Shown in pieces: positions 25,510 to 33,364 of a stretch of 61,412 nt of DNA (the stretch's first letter is position 1; each line of letters starts with the position of its first letter). The stretch is taken from the NCBI GenBank assembly GCA_910589425.1, contig CAJUSZ010000013.1, positions 1 through 61,412 of the forward strand, read 5' to 3'. Below the pieces are notes generated by a model. It searched no databases, was not told where the DNA came from, and worked only from the letters and a program-made list of their open reading frames with translations. The stretch comes from an uncultured Muribaculaceae bacterium (GTDB lineage: Bacteria; Bacteroidota; Bacteroidia; Bacteroidales; Muribaculaceae). The translations under genes and the position numbers were made by a program.

Positions 25510-26015
25510 TCATCCCCTACGCGCCGACGCTGGCATGGTATCGCGGCGATTGCGGAGCCTCCGCGCTCCATCCGAACCGCACTCTGCTCGGCCGCGACGT
25601 CGCGCTGACTGTGCCGCTCGCCGGAGGGGGACGGACGCTCAAGGCGATCCGCCGCGACGCGGAAGCCTACGGCCGGGCGTCGGTCTCGATGCACGGCAAC
25701 TGGCCCCATGTCCATCTCGGGGCGATCGACGCCATATATGGCCGCACGCCATATTTCATGCACTATTTCCCGCAGCTGGAGCGGATTCTCTCCGCTCCGC
25801 CCGCGGATCTCGCCGGACTTTGCGGCGCCGTCGACTCGCTGATACGCACCGCCCTGCGCCTCGACAGCCTTCTGCCCGGACTCGCCTCCCCGACGGGGGC
25901 GGTGCGCGACGAGGCCGTCCGTCTGTCGGCGCTCTGCGATCCGTCGCTCTCGATGCTCGATCCGCTGTTCCGTTTCGGACCCGAAGCAATATTTCTGCTC
26001 GTCAAGACGTTATAA
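25500..26015 (+). CDS. WbqC-like family protein
   Basis: This 171-residue cytoplasmic protein resembles the WbqC-like family. Members occur in O-antigen clusters but also, as here, in a fixed place behind signal peptidase I in Bacteroidales, where their role is unknown. Visible features are an N-terminal PYAPTLAWYRG, the segment SVSMHGNWPHVHLGAIDAIYG near residue 65, and a conserved late LDPLFRFGPEA. The start overlaps the lepB stop; ATG at 25500 or 25506 are equally plausible. Translational coupling to lepB is likely. Confidence 0.75.
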   Translation: MEMIIPYAPTLAWYRGDCGASALHPNRTLLGRDVALTVPLAGGGRTLKAIRRDAEAYGRASVSMHGNWPHVHLGAIDAIYGRTPYFMHYFPQLERILSAPPADLAGLCGAVDSLIRTALRLDSLLPGLASPTGAVRDEAVRLSALCDPSLSMLDPLFRFGPEAIFLLVKTL

Positions 26016-26049
26016 TGTTGTAGACGTTATTAACGTTGTATAAGAGTCT

Positions 26050-26694
26050 ATGTCAGGATCAGGAGTCATAACCGGATGCTTGCTGGCGCTGGCGCTTTCG
26101 GCGTCGGCTGCCTCCTCCTTGCATGCCGCCCCGCCTCCTCCGATGGCCACCCCGAAGATCCCGCTGAAAGCCTACACGGGCTATTACCACTTCGTGGACC
26201 AGTACGGCGACACGGTGAGGATGACGCTCATCCGCGACATATACGTCTATCCCCCGCTCAAATTCAAGAACCGCCGTCAGGAGGAATTCTACTGGCGCAC
26301 CGTGCGCGATGTGCGCCGGACGCTCCCTTACGCCAAGCTGGCTTTCCAGGCCCTGTGTGAGACCTACGAGTATATCCAGACCATCCCCGACCGCAAACGG
26401 CGCGAGCAGCATCTGAAGAATCTGGAGAGGGAGATCTTCGAGCAATACAAGCCGGTGGTGAAGAGTTTCACCAAAGGGCAGGGGAAAGTGCTTCTCAAGC
26501 TGATCAACCGCGAGACCGACCAGTCGTCATACAACATCGTCAAGGCTTTTCTCGGCACATTCCGCGCCGGCTTCTGGCAGACGTTCGGACGCTTCTTCGG
26601 AATGAACATGAAGTCGGGTTTCCATCCGGATAAAAACAGCGAGGACGCCACGATCGACCGCATAGCCACGCTCATCGAGCAGGGAGCGCTTTAA
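26050..26694 (+). CDS. DUF4294-family exported protein
   Basis: This 214-residue protein has a signal peptide (about 1-27, ending SSLHAA). It then carries a charged, mostly helical domain of the DUF4294 family, found almost only in Bacteroidetes and often in this dapB-lepB neighbourhood. Characteristic stretches are DTVRMTLIRDIYVYPPLKFKN, EEFYWRTVRDVRRTLPYAKLA and LLKLINRETDQSSYNIVK. The function is unknown; location in the periplasm is inferred from the signal peptide. It is last in the cluster, before a strong hairpin. Confidence 0.78.
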   Translation: MSGSGVITGCLLALALSASAASSLHAAPPPPMATPKIPLKAYTGYYHFVDQYGDTVRMTLIRDIYVYPPLKFKNRRQEEFYWRTVRDVRRTLPYAKLAFQALCETYEYIQTIPDRKRREQHLKNLEREIFEQYKPVVKSFTKGQGKVLLKLINRETDQSSYNIVKAFLGTFRAGFWQTFGRFFGMNMKSGFHPDKNSEDATIDRIATLIEQGAL

Positions 26695-26724
26695 GAAAAC
26701 AGAATGTTATGGTAACAAAGCTAA

Positions 26725-26753
26725 GGAGGCGGAGTCTGAATGACTCCGCCTCC
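26725..26753. terminator. Bidirectional hairpin between converging genes
   Basis: A perfect 12-base stem (GGAGGCGGAGTC with its complement) around a 5-base loop lies between the DUF4294 gene and the minus-strand Ig-like gene. There is no strong T-run on either side, so its efficiency is uncertain. Confidence 0.6.
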
Positions 26754-26803
26754 CCAGTTCTAATCCTCAAATGAGGAGAGATTTATAGTGTGTCCGGAAA
26801 TGA

Positions 26804-28246
26804 TCAGCGGATCACTACTTTTGTAGACTTGTTGCCCTGCACCTTGATGTAGAGGCCGTTCTCAGGATTGGCCACGCGCACGCCCTGGAGGTTGTAGTAA
26901 ACGGCGGGAGCGTCGTTCTGGTCAACGAGGCTCTCTACGACGCCTACAGACTTGTCTTTGATCTGCACGTTCTTGATCTCCCATGTGCCGGCGATCTCCT
27001 CGGTGGAGATGTAGCGGAAACCGAGCTGCATCTTCTTGCCGTCGAAAGCGGAGAGGTCGATCACGCCTGAGTTGATGTAGTCCCATGAGTAAGTGGCGGG
27101 AAGAACGGGGTTGGAGAGCTTGGTCCATTCGGTCGCACCCTCTTCGCGGGCCACAACTGAAACGTAGGCCAGGGCGCCGTCCACGCTTTCGAGCATAGTG
27201 CCGTTGAGCTTGAACTGGTTGAGGGCGTGGTCAAATTCCACGGAGCTGTTCACGCGGTTTGTGAGGTCGATCACCGGAGAAGCCATGATGGCGTCGGAAG
27301 CGTTGGCCTTGTTGCTCTTGAAAGCGGAAGCCTTCAGACCATAGGTTGAGTCGATGCTCCAGGGGTTGAAAGAGCCGTCGGCATAGATGGAAGTGAAGCC
27401 GCAGTCGTCGGTGAAGCAGGTGTTGTAGTAAACCACGTCGGCAGCGAGGACAGTCAGAGTGTAGGAAGCCTCGTCGGCATAGAACTTCTCTGTTTCCTCA
27501 GCCTTGGCAGTGATCACTGTTGTGCCGGGAGCCACGAGAGTAACCGCGCCAGTGGCAGCGTCTACAGTCGCAACCTCGGGGTTGCCGCTTGTGTACTCGA
27601 TGGCAGCGTCGGTGTCCTTCGAGAGAGTGGGAGCGGTGAAAGCCTTGCCCATGGTAGCGGTGAAGCTTGTGGCGTCGAATTTGAGGTTGGCGCTCTCTTT
27701 GCCCACTACGCCTTCGATATCGTAGGTGATGATGATCTCTTCGAGATAGATGGCTGCGTTGTTGGAACGCATTCCGAAGAAGTTGTAGTCTGTGGTAGCC
27801 GCGAGAGTATTTGTATCGTTCTGTTTAAGCGATCCGATCAAAGTTCCTTTTGTTGCGTCGGCATAGAGTTCGGTGGGGTTGGTGTAGGCCGCAGTGTTGC
27901 CGTATACATCCATAGTGTTGTTGGTCGTCGCGCCTTCGCAAGCCTTGAACTGTATGTTCTTGAACACTGCGTTCTTGGTGTTGGCGGTTACGACAAGGCC
28001 TGAGTTGTTGTTTTTGGAACGGAACTGAAGGCCGGTGCCTATGGTTGAGGCTGTCTTGGTAGCCTGTACTGTGTAAGTGATACCGGTGGTTTCCGAGGTG
28101 TAGGTTGCCACGTCGTAGGTGTTCACCTTGAGTTCAGCACCGGCTGAAGTCTTGAACAAGCCGACTGTGAGAACGTCCTTTACTTCTCCTGCGTAGGAAG
28201 TGGCGCCGAGAGCGAGGACTGCGAGCGAGAGTAGAAATTTTTTCAT
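26804..28246 (-). CDS. Secreted Ig-like (BIG2) and choice-of-anchor-J-like protein
   Basis: This is a 480-residue exported protein. A signal peptide covers residues 1-19. A beta-rich N-terminal domain (20-180) comes next, then a BIG2-like Ig domain (about 187-262: AAIEYTSGNPEVATVDAATGAVTLV is the hallmark region). A jelly-roll, choice-of-anchor-J-like domain follows (270-430). The last 32 residues (VYYNLQGVRVANPENGLYI) match the tail of the two large secreted proteins at the right end of the window, suggesting a shared sorting route. It is transcribed alone, and its function and ligand are unknown. Confidence 0.8.
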   Translation of the reverse strand: MKKFLLSLAVLALGATSYAGEVKDVLTVGLFKTSAGAELKVNTYDVATYTSETTGITYTVQATKTASTIGTGLQFRSKNNNSGLVVTANTKNAVFKNIQFKACEGATTNNTMDVYGNTAAYTNPTELYADATKGTLIGSLKQNDTNTLAATTDYNFFGMRSNNAAIYLEEIIITYDIEGVVGKESANLKFDATSFTATMGKAFTAPTLSKDTDAAIEYTSGNPEVATVDAATGAVTLVAPGTTVITAKAEETEKFYADEASYTLTVLAADVVYYNTCFTDDCGFTSIYADGSFNPWSIDSTYGLKASAFKSNKANASDAIMASPVIDLTNRVNSSVEFDHALNQFKLNGTMLESVDGALAYVSVVAREEGATEWTKLSNPVLPATYSWDYINSGVIDLSAFDGKKMQLGFRYISTEEIAGTWEIKNVQIKDKSVGVVESLVDQNDAPAVYYNLQGVRVANPENGLYIKVQGNKSTKVVIR

Positions 28247-28316
28247 AAAATCTTATTTTATAGGTTGATAAATTGTTTGTCGTGTCAATTTTACTGTTCC
28301 TGTGGGATTAGTCCGG

Positions 28317-28324
28317 CAAAGTTA
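28317..28324 (-). promoter_or_regulatory. Possible -7 element for the secreted Ig-like gene
   Basis: TAACTTTG on the minus strand, about 70 bases before the start. I found no matching TTTG at -33. Confidence 0.4.
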
Positions 28325-28487
28325 TGCAAAATAATCCGACCCGTAGGCTGCGGAGATGTTAAATTAATGTTAAAATTACTGAAATTCAAAATAATTTCCA
28401 TCAGATAGCCGTTGAATCGTATTTTTTCAGTAAATTCGCATATCTTTATATGGTGACAGAATTTCTGTTGAAACAAACGCGACTGAA

Positions 28488-29192
28488 ATGAAATATAACA
28501 GAATACTTCTCAAACTTTCGGGCGAGTCGCTCGCGGCCGGAAACGGCGGCGGCATCGACCCGGACCGTCTGCGCTCCTACGCGCTCCAGATCAGGCAAGC
28601 TGTGGAGAGCGGCGTGCAGGTGGGGATTGTGGTCGGAGGAGGCAACATATTCCGCGGAGTGGCCGGAGCCGCCAAAGGCTTCGACCGCGTAACGGGCGAC
28701 CAGATGGGGATGCTCGCCACGGTGATCAATTCGCTTGCGCTTCGCTCCGCCCTCGAGGAGGCCGGACAGCCGGCGCGGGTGCTGACGGCGATCGGCATGT
28801 TCCCGATCGGCGAACCCTACGGCAGCCGCCGCGCCATCGAGACTCTCGAGGAGGGAAGGGTGGCCATAATGAGCTGCGGCACCGGCTCCCCCTATTTCAC
28901 CACCGACACCGGCTCGGCGCTGAGGGCGGTGGAGATCCAGGCCGACGCCATGCTCAAGGGTACGCGCGTCGACGGGATCTACACGGCCGATCCCGAGAAG
29001 GATCCGTCGGCCCGGAAGTTCGACCGGATAAGCTACGCCGAGGTGATGGAACGCGGGCTGAAGGTGATGGATCTGACGGCCACGGCTCTCTGCAAGGAGA
29101 ACGGCATGCCGATCTATGTGTTCGACATGGACACGCCCGGCAATCTGGCGCGGGTGCTGGCCGGCGAGCCGATCGGCACGGAAGTCTTTTGA
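28488..29192 (+). CDS. pyrH: UMP kinase
   Basis: This hexameric amino-acid-kinase-fold enzyme makes UDP from UMP. At 234 residues it is complete: LKLSGESLAA at the N-terminus, GGGNIFRG near residue 50, and TDTGSALRAVEIQADAMLKGT followed by DGIYTADPEKD. In most bacteria pyrH is next to frr; here a four-helix-bundle gene is inserted between them. Confidence 0.97.
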   Translation: MKYNRILLKLSGESLAAGNGGGIDPDRLRSYALQIRQAVESGVQVGIVVGGGNIFRGVAGAAKGFDRVTGDQMGMLATVINSLALRSALEEAGQPARVLTAIGMFPIGEPYGSRRAIETLEEGRVAIMSCGTGSPYFTTDTGSALRAVEIQADAMLKGTRVDGIYTADPEKDPSARKFDRISYAEVMERGLKVMDLTATALCKENGMPIYVFDMDTPGNLARVLAGEPIGTEVF

Positions 29193-29214
29193 TTTGAGAA
29201 TGGGCTGATACCGG

Positions 29215-29772
29215 ATGGAGAGTTTTCTGCCCTGGAGAGGGAATTACCGCAATCTGCTGGTCTACAGGAAATCTGTGGTGATCTATGATCTAACCTACCT
29301 TTTCGCGCGGAAATATCTCGACCGTTCCGACCGCACAGTCGACCAGATGATACAGGCAGCCCGTTCCTGCAAGCAGAACATAGTGGAGGGGGTGGCGGCA
29401 TCCACGACTTCGGCCGAGATGGAGATAAAGCTGGTCAATGTGGCCAAGGCCTCGCTTCAGGAGCTGATGGAGGATTTTATTGACTATCTTCGTGTGCGCA
29501 GGCTTCCGATGTGGCAGCGTGGCGAGGATAAGTTCGAGCGTTCGCGTAGATTCTGCACGGCCCATTCCGATCCGGCGGACTATGTAGCATGGATGGATAA
29601 GGCCTCACCTGAGGCGCTGTGCAATGTAGGGCTTATTCTCAGCCGGCAGACAGACTATCTTCTTTTCCGCTACATAGAGAGTGTGAAGAGCGATTTTCTG
29701 AAGCGAGGGGGCATCCGGGAGCAGATGGCCCGCGCCCGGATCCAATCCAGATCGCGGAAGCCGGAAAATTGA
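29215..29772 (+). CDS. Four-helix-bundle protein (23S rRNA intervening-sequence-protein family)
   Basis: This 185-residue protein of the four-helix-bundle family was first known from open frames inside 23S rRNA intervening sequences, but it is common elsewhere in Bacteroidetes. The core runs from about residue 14 to 155 (LLVYRKSVVIYDLTYLF, DQMIQAARSCKQNIVEGVAA, MEIKLVNVAKASLQELMEDFIDYL). The C-terminal 30 residues are basic. It lies 22 bases after pyrH and 79 before frr, splitting that usual pair, so it is probably co-transcribed with them. The molecular role is unknown. Confidence 0.82.
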   Translation: MESFLPWRGNYRNLLVYRKSVVIYDLTYLFARKYLDRSDRTVDQMIQAARSCKQNIVEGVAASTTSAEMEIKLVNVAKASLQELMEDFIDYLRVRRLPMWQRGEDKFERSRRFCTAHSDPADYVAWMDKASPEALCNVGLILSRQTDYLLFRYIESVKSDFLKRGGIREQMARARIQSRSRKPEN

Positions 29773-29851
29773 CATAAGGGCTCATAAAGGCCTTAAAAGG
29801 CTCTTTAAGGCTCCGATATCAAAGTAAATAAACAACAAATTAAAATAGATT

Positions 29852-30409
29852 ATGGAAATTAACGAAATTCTGACAGGCGCCGACGAATCGATGCAGCTGG
29901 CTGTGGATTACCTCGACGAAACCCTCGGTCATATCCGTGCCGGAAAAGCCTCGGCGCGTCTGCTCGACGGGATCCGTGTGGAATATTACGGCTCGCTCGC
30001 CCCGATCTCGAACGTGGCCAACATAAGCGTGCCCGACGCCCGCACCATTGCCATCACCCCCTGGGAGAAGGCGATGTTCAAGGAGATAGAGAAAGCTATC
30101 ATCAACTCGGATCTCGGCGTTACGCCCGAGAACAACGGCGAGGTGATCCGCATCTGCATCCCCCCGCTGACCGAGGACCGGCGCAAGCAGCTCGTGAAGC
30201 AGAGCAAGGCCGAGGCCGAGAATGCCAAGGTGAGCGTGCGCAATGCCCGCCGCGAGGCTGTGGACCAGATCAAGAAAGAGGTCAAGGCCGGACTCAGCGA
30301 GGATGCCGGCAAGGACGCCGAGGGCGAGGTGCAGAAGATCCACGACCGCTACATGAAGCGTATCGACGAGGTGTTCGCCGCCAAGGAGAAGGAGATCCTC
30401 ACCGTCTGA
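29852..30409 (+). CDS. frr: Ribosome recycling factor
   Basis: With EF-G this factor splits the post-termination ribosome. The 185-residue length and the two-domain coiled structure are normal: an N-terminal helix, LGHIRAGKASARLLDGIRVEYYG near residue 30, the PDARTIAITPWEKAM segment, and a charged C-terminal helix (VRNARREAVDQIKKEVKAGL). It is downstream of pyrH with one gene between. Confidence 0.97.
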   Translation: MEINEILTGADESMQLAVDYLDETLGHIRAGKASARLLDGIRVEYYGSLAPISNVANISVPDARTIAITPWEKAMFKEIEKAIINSDLGVTPENNGEVIRICIPPLTEDRRKQLVKQSKAEAENAKVSVRNARREAVDQIKKEVKAGLSEDAGKDAEGEVQKIHDRYMKRIDEVFAAKEKEILTV

Positions 30410-30426
30410 CAAAGGAATAAGGAAAC

Positions 30427-30597
30427 GGGAATGACCGGATTGGATCGTGAGTTTTTTTCATGGAAATAGTTTTAAAAAAAAAAAAACGGTGAAATAATAA
30501 TTTGTAATTCTTTTCCTGATCCTACAGGCTATTAGTGCCGGACGTGATGTCCATGCGCCTGAGTTAAGAATGAGTTACGAATATGTCCGGTCATTCC
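30427..30597. repeat. 13-base inverted repeat enclosing a 145-base AT-rich segment
   Basis: GGGAATGACCGGA at 30427-30439 recurs as its exact reverse complement at 30585-30597, between frr and the glycosyltransferase gene. The enclosed DNA includes a run of thirteen A (about 30474-30486) and no ORF. No matching direct repeats flank it. It could be an invertible segment, a small element, or an unusually good chance match. Confidence 0.5.
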
Positions 30598-30645
30598 CTT
30601 TTTTTCATACATTTCAATCAATAATATCCCAAGCTGACCGCCGAC

Positions 30646-31674
30646 ATGGTATCTGTCATCATTCCCGCCTTCAACGCCGCCGCTTTCCTGGCCGAGGCCG
30701 TGGGGAGCGTGCTGTCGCAGTCTGTGGAGGACTGGGAGCTGATAATAGTGGACGACGGCTCCACCGACGGGCTGACGCCACGGCTGGCCGACACGCTGGC
30801 CGCCGCCGACAGCCGTGTCCGCGCGATGCACACCCCTAACCGCGGGGTCTCGGCCGCACGCAATGCCGGAATGGCCGCCGCACGCGGCGAATGGCTGGCG
30901 TTTCTCGACGCCGACGACGCGCTCCGCGGCGACGCTCTCCAGCTGATGCTCGAAGCCGCCGGAAAGTCGGGGGCGGAGATCGTCTGCGCCGCGCAGCTGA
31001 GTTTCCGCGGCGACATCCCGCAGCCCGGCGTGGCGGCAGCGGGCATGACGGTGCTGTCTCCGGACGAGGCCATCGAGGGGATTCTCTATCAGCGCCGCGG
31101 ACCCGACTGCTCGGCTTGCGGCAAACTTTTCGACAGGCGTCTGGCCGCCACGGAGCCTTTCAGCGAAGGGATCCGCTATGAGGATCTGGATTGGTTCTAC
31201 CGCGTCTTCTCGCTGGCCCGGCGGGTGGCCTGGCTCGACGCGCCGCTTTATTTCTACCGCAGCAATCCCGGCAGTTTCACCCACACGTGGACCGAGGCGC
31301 GTGCCGACGTACTCGATGTCTGCGACCGTCTCTGCGCCTGGGCCGCGCTCCGTGGTGAGGCGATGCTTGCCGCGGCCTCCGACCGGCGTCTTTCGGCCGC
31401 TTTCAACGTCTACGGACTGCTCGCCGCCAATCCCGGCTCCGCAACGGAGCGGACACAGACAGCCGGCCGCTGCCTCGGGATCATACGCCGGCAGCGGCGA
31501 AAGTCGCTTCTCAACCCCCGCGTGAGGCTGAAAAACAAACTCGGGATACTTATCTCATACGCCGGCGGGCCGTGGCTTCTCCGGAGACTCTCGCGGATCG
31601 TCTACGGCACGGGGCGGGATCAGAACTCGGTGAAGCAGAGCGGAAGCAGCGAGGCCACCGAAGGGAGACGGTAG
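30646..31674 (+). CDS. Family 2 glycosyltransferase
   Basis: This is a predicted cytoplasmic GT-A glycosyltransferase for surface or capsular sugar assembly; donor and acceptor are unknown. The 342 residues contain VSVIIPAFNAAAFL, the nucleotide-binding VDDGSTDG at 35-42, RGVSAARNAGM, and the metal-binding DAD at 88-90. The acceptor-side region includes EGIRYEDLDWFYRVF. It stands alone rather than in a polysaccharide cluster. Its last 55 bases overlap, tail to tail, the 3-prime end of cdd. Confidence 0.9.
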   Translation: MVSVIIPAFNAAAFLAEAVGSVLSQSVEDWELIIVDDGSTDGLTPRLADTLAAADSRVRAMHTPNRGVSAARNAGMAAARGEWLAFLDADDALRGDALQLMLEAAGKSGAEIVCAAQLSFRGDIPQPGVAAAGMTVLSPDEAIEGILYQRRGPDCSACGKLFDRRLAATEPFSEGIRYEDLDWFYRVFSLARRVAWLDAPLYFYRSNPGSFTHTWTEARADVLDVCDRLCAWAALRGEAMLAAASDRRLSAAFNVYGLLAANPGSATERTQTAGRCLGIIRRQRRKSLLNPRVRLKNKLGILISYAGGPWLLRRLSRIVYGTGRDQNSVKQSGSSEATEGRR

Positions 31675-32117
31675 ATCTCGCGGGCGCCGTAGAGTATCAC
31701 CTCGATCGGGCCGTGGAGATTCTCGTATTCGAGCAGCGCCTGGCGGCACGATCCGCACGGGCTGATGGGCGATGGCTGGAAACACTCGCTGTCGGGATCC
31801 GATTCCGGATGATGGAGACGTGTCCAGGCGGCGATGGCTATTTTCCGGAAAGGGACTCCCGGATAGCGCGCCGAGGCGTAGAAACAGGCGCTCCGCTCGC
31901 CGCATGTGCCGGAGGAGAAAGCGGCGTTCTCCTGATTGGCTCCCCCCACGATCTCGCCGTTGGCGAGCAGGATGGCCGCCCCGACGTGGAACCGCGAATA
32001 GGGGGCGTAGCTGCGCGAGGTCATCTCCTTGGCCTTGTCGACAAGCTGGCGGTCCGCCTCGGACAGCTCACCGTAGGAACAGACCTCCACGGGTATTTTT
32101 ATCTCTTTGGTATTCAT
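31620..32117 (-). CDS. cdd: Cytidine deaminase
   Basis: This zinc enzyme converts cytidine or deoxycytidine to the uridine form in pyrimidine salvage. The 165 residues carry the zinc-site Cys72, the proton-shuttle Glu74 (SGTCGERSACF), and the other two zinc cysteines, 121 and 124 (SPCGSCRQ). It is somewhat longer than the 130-residue Bacillus form. It has its own strong promoter at 32152-32183, divergent from the glucosaminidase gene. Its 3-prime end overlaps the glycosyltransferase gene by 55 bases on the opposite strand. Confidence 0.95.
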   Translation of the reverse strand: MNTKEIKIPVEVCSYGELSEADRQLVDKAKEMTSRSYAPYSRFHVGAAILLANGEIVGGANQENAAFSSGTCGERSACFYASARYPGVPFRKIAIAAWTRLHHPESDPDSECFQPSPISPCGSCRQALLEYENLHGPIEVILYGAREIYRLPSVASLLPLCFTEF

Positions 32118-32151
32118 TCCGGTGTGTGTTTGGGGTGTATATAGATTCCAA

Positions 32152-32183
32152 CAAATTTACTACAAAAAAATCTTCTCCGCAAA
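32152..32183 (-). promoter_or_regulatory. Promoter of cdd
   Basis: On the minus strand TTTG (32180-32183), 20 bases, TAAATTTG (32152-32159). Both boxes match the Bacteroidetes consensus. Confidence 0.75.
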
Positions 32184-32204
32184 TGTTTTTTAACATCCGC
32201 GGTG

Positions 32205-32235
32205 TTGCAGAGGCCGCCGCTTATGACTAATTTTG
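32205..32235 (+). promoter_or_regulatory. Promoter of the glucosaminidase gene
   Basis: TTG (32205-32207), 20 bases, TAATTTTG (32228-32235). It overlaps a possible upstream in-frame start and therefore fixes the true start at 32253. Confidence 0.7.
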
Positions 32236-32252
32236 CATCCCATCCCCGAATC

Positions 32253-33137
32253 ATGAACAGATTTCTGACCATACTGATATTTGCGGCCTTCTGCCTGCGG
32301 ATGCACGCGGAGACGGCCGACAACCGCTACATGCGCTATATCGAGACCTACAGCGGCATGGCCGTCGACCAGCAGGAGCAATACGGCATCCCGGCCTCGA
32401 TCACCCTCGCCCAGGGGCTGCTCGAGAGCGCCGCCGGACGCTCCACGCTCGCCACGAAAGGGAACAATCATTTCGGCATCAAGTGCCACAAGGAATGGAA
32501 AGGCGACTTCATGCTGCGCGACGACGACGCCCCCGACGAATGTTTCCGCGTATACCGCGACGCGGCCGAGAGCTTCCGCGACCATTCCCTTTTCCTGAGC
32601 CGCGGACGCTACAGGCCGCTGTTCGAACACGACGTAACGGACTATGCCTCCTGGGCCCGCGGCCTGAGCAAATGCGGCTACGCCACCGATCCGAACTACG
32701 CCTCGCGGCTGATAGCCATAATAGAACGCTACGCCCTCTACACCTACGACACCCACGCCGGACGCGAGGCCGAGGAGACGGCGGCCTTCATCTTCCAGCA
32801 GCTCAAGCGCACCCACCCGGTGAGGAAATCGCGCGGACTCCACTACGTCATCGCCGCCCCGGGCGACACTTATTCCTCGATAGCGAAGGAATTCAAGCTG
32901 AAGAAGAAGCGTCTGATGGACTACAACGACGCGCATACGGACCAGGTGCGCGAATGGCAGGAAGTCTATCTCGAACCCAAGCTCGAACGCGGACCCGACG
33001 GAGTGGCCTCGGCCACCATCGGCGAGGACGAGACGATCCACAGCGTGGCGCAGCGCTTCGGGATCAGGCTCGACGCGCTCCGGGCGCTCAATCCGGGCGT
33101 CAAGAACCGCCCCGGACAGAAACTGAAACTGCGCTGA
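32253..33137 (+). CDS. GH73 glucosaminidase with two LysM domains
   Basis: This is a predicted exported cell-wall hydrolase cutting the glycan strand of peptidoglycan at N-acetylglucosamine. From ATG 32253 it has 294 residues: signal peptide 1-19, then the GH73 domain with probable catalytic Glu58 (TLAQGLLESAAGRSTLA) and GNNHFGIKC. Two LysM peptidoglycan-binding repeats start near residues 197 and 252. The promoter at 32205-32235 argues against the longer frame that begins 17 codons upstream. An inverted-repeat element begins 3 bases after its stop. Confidence 0.92.
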   Translation: MNRFLTILIFAAFCLRMHAETADNRYMRYIETYSGMAVDQQEQYGIPASITLAQGLLESAAGRSTLATKGNNHFGIKCHKEWKGDFMLRDDDAPDECFRVYRDAAESFRDHSLFLSRGRYRPLFEHDVTDYASWARGLSKCGYATDPNYASRLIAIIERYALYTYDTHAGREAEETAAFIFQQLKRTHPVRKSRGLHYVIAAPGDTYSSIAKEFKLKKKRLMDYNDAHTDQVREWQEVYLEPKLERGPDGVASATIGEDETIHSVAQRFGIRLDALRALNPGVKNRPGQKLKLR

Positions 33138-33139
33138 GA

Positions 33140-33257
33140 CTTAGAGTGTGTTTGGATTTAACACACAATTATATTTGAATAAAGAATCTCCATTTTCAGA
33201 AAGTTCCACGTTAATCCCCTCAGTCTTAACGCGGGTTAAATTCAAACATACTCTTAG
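33140..33257. repeat. AGAGTGTGTT inverted-repeat element, medium form (118 bases)
   Basis: It has 22-base terminal inverted repeats at 33140-33161 and 33236-33257 (19 of 22 match; ends CTTAGAGTGTGTTTGGATTT and its partner). The interior aligns with both flanks of the 211-base element at 4652 but lacks the central stem-loop core. It sits exactly between the glucosaminidase stop and the nadB promoter. Confidence 0.7.
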
Positions 33258-33268
33258 ACTCCGCAAAG

Positions 33269-33301
33269 TTGCCGCTTTCCCGGAAAGTTTTGCTAACTTT
33301 G
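33269..33301 (+). promoter_or_regulatory. Promoter of nadB
   Basis: TAACTTTG at 33294-33301 with TTG at 33269-33271. The 22-base spacing is slightly long. It rules out the upstream in-frame start of nadB. Confidence 0.55.
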
Positions 33302-33364
33302 CAGACAAGCTTTTATAGGCAAGCGGCTGATCTGTTGAAGCCGCTTGCAAGCATATCAATAGCT

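Noticed and set aside
33269..33364. N-terminal extension of NadB from 33269
   Set aside because: A promoter box lies inside it (33294-33301) and the extension has no homologous look; the FAD motif is correctly placed from ATG 33365.
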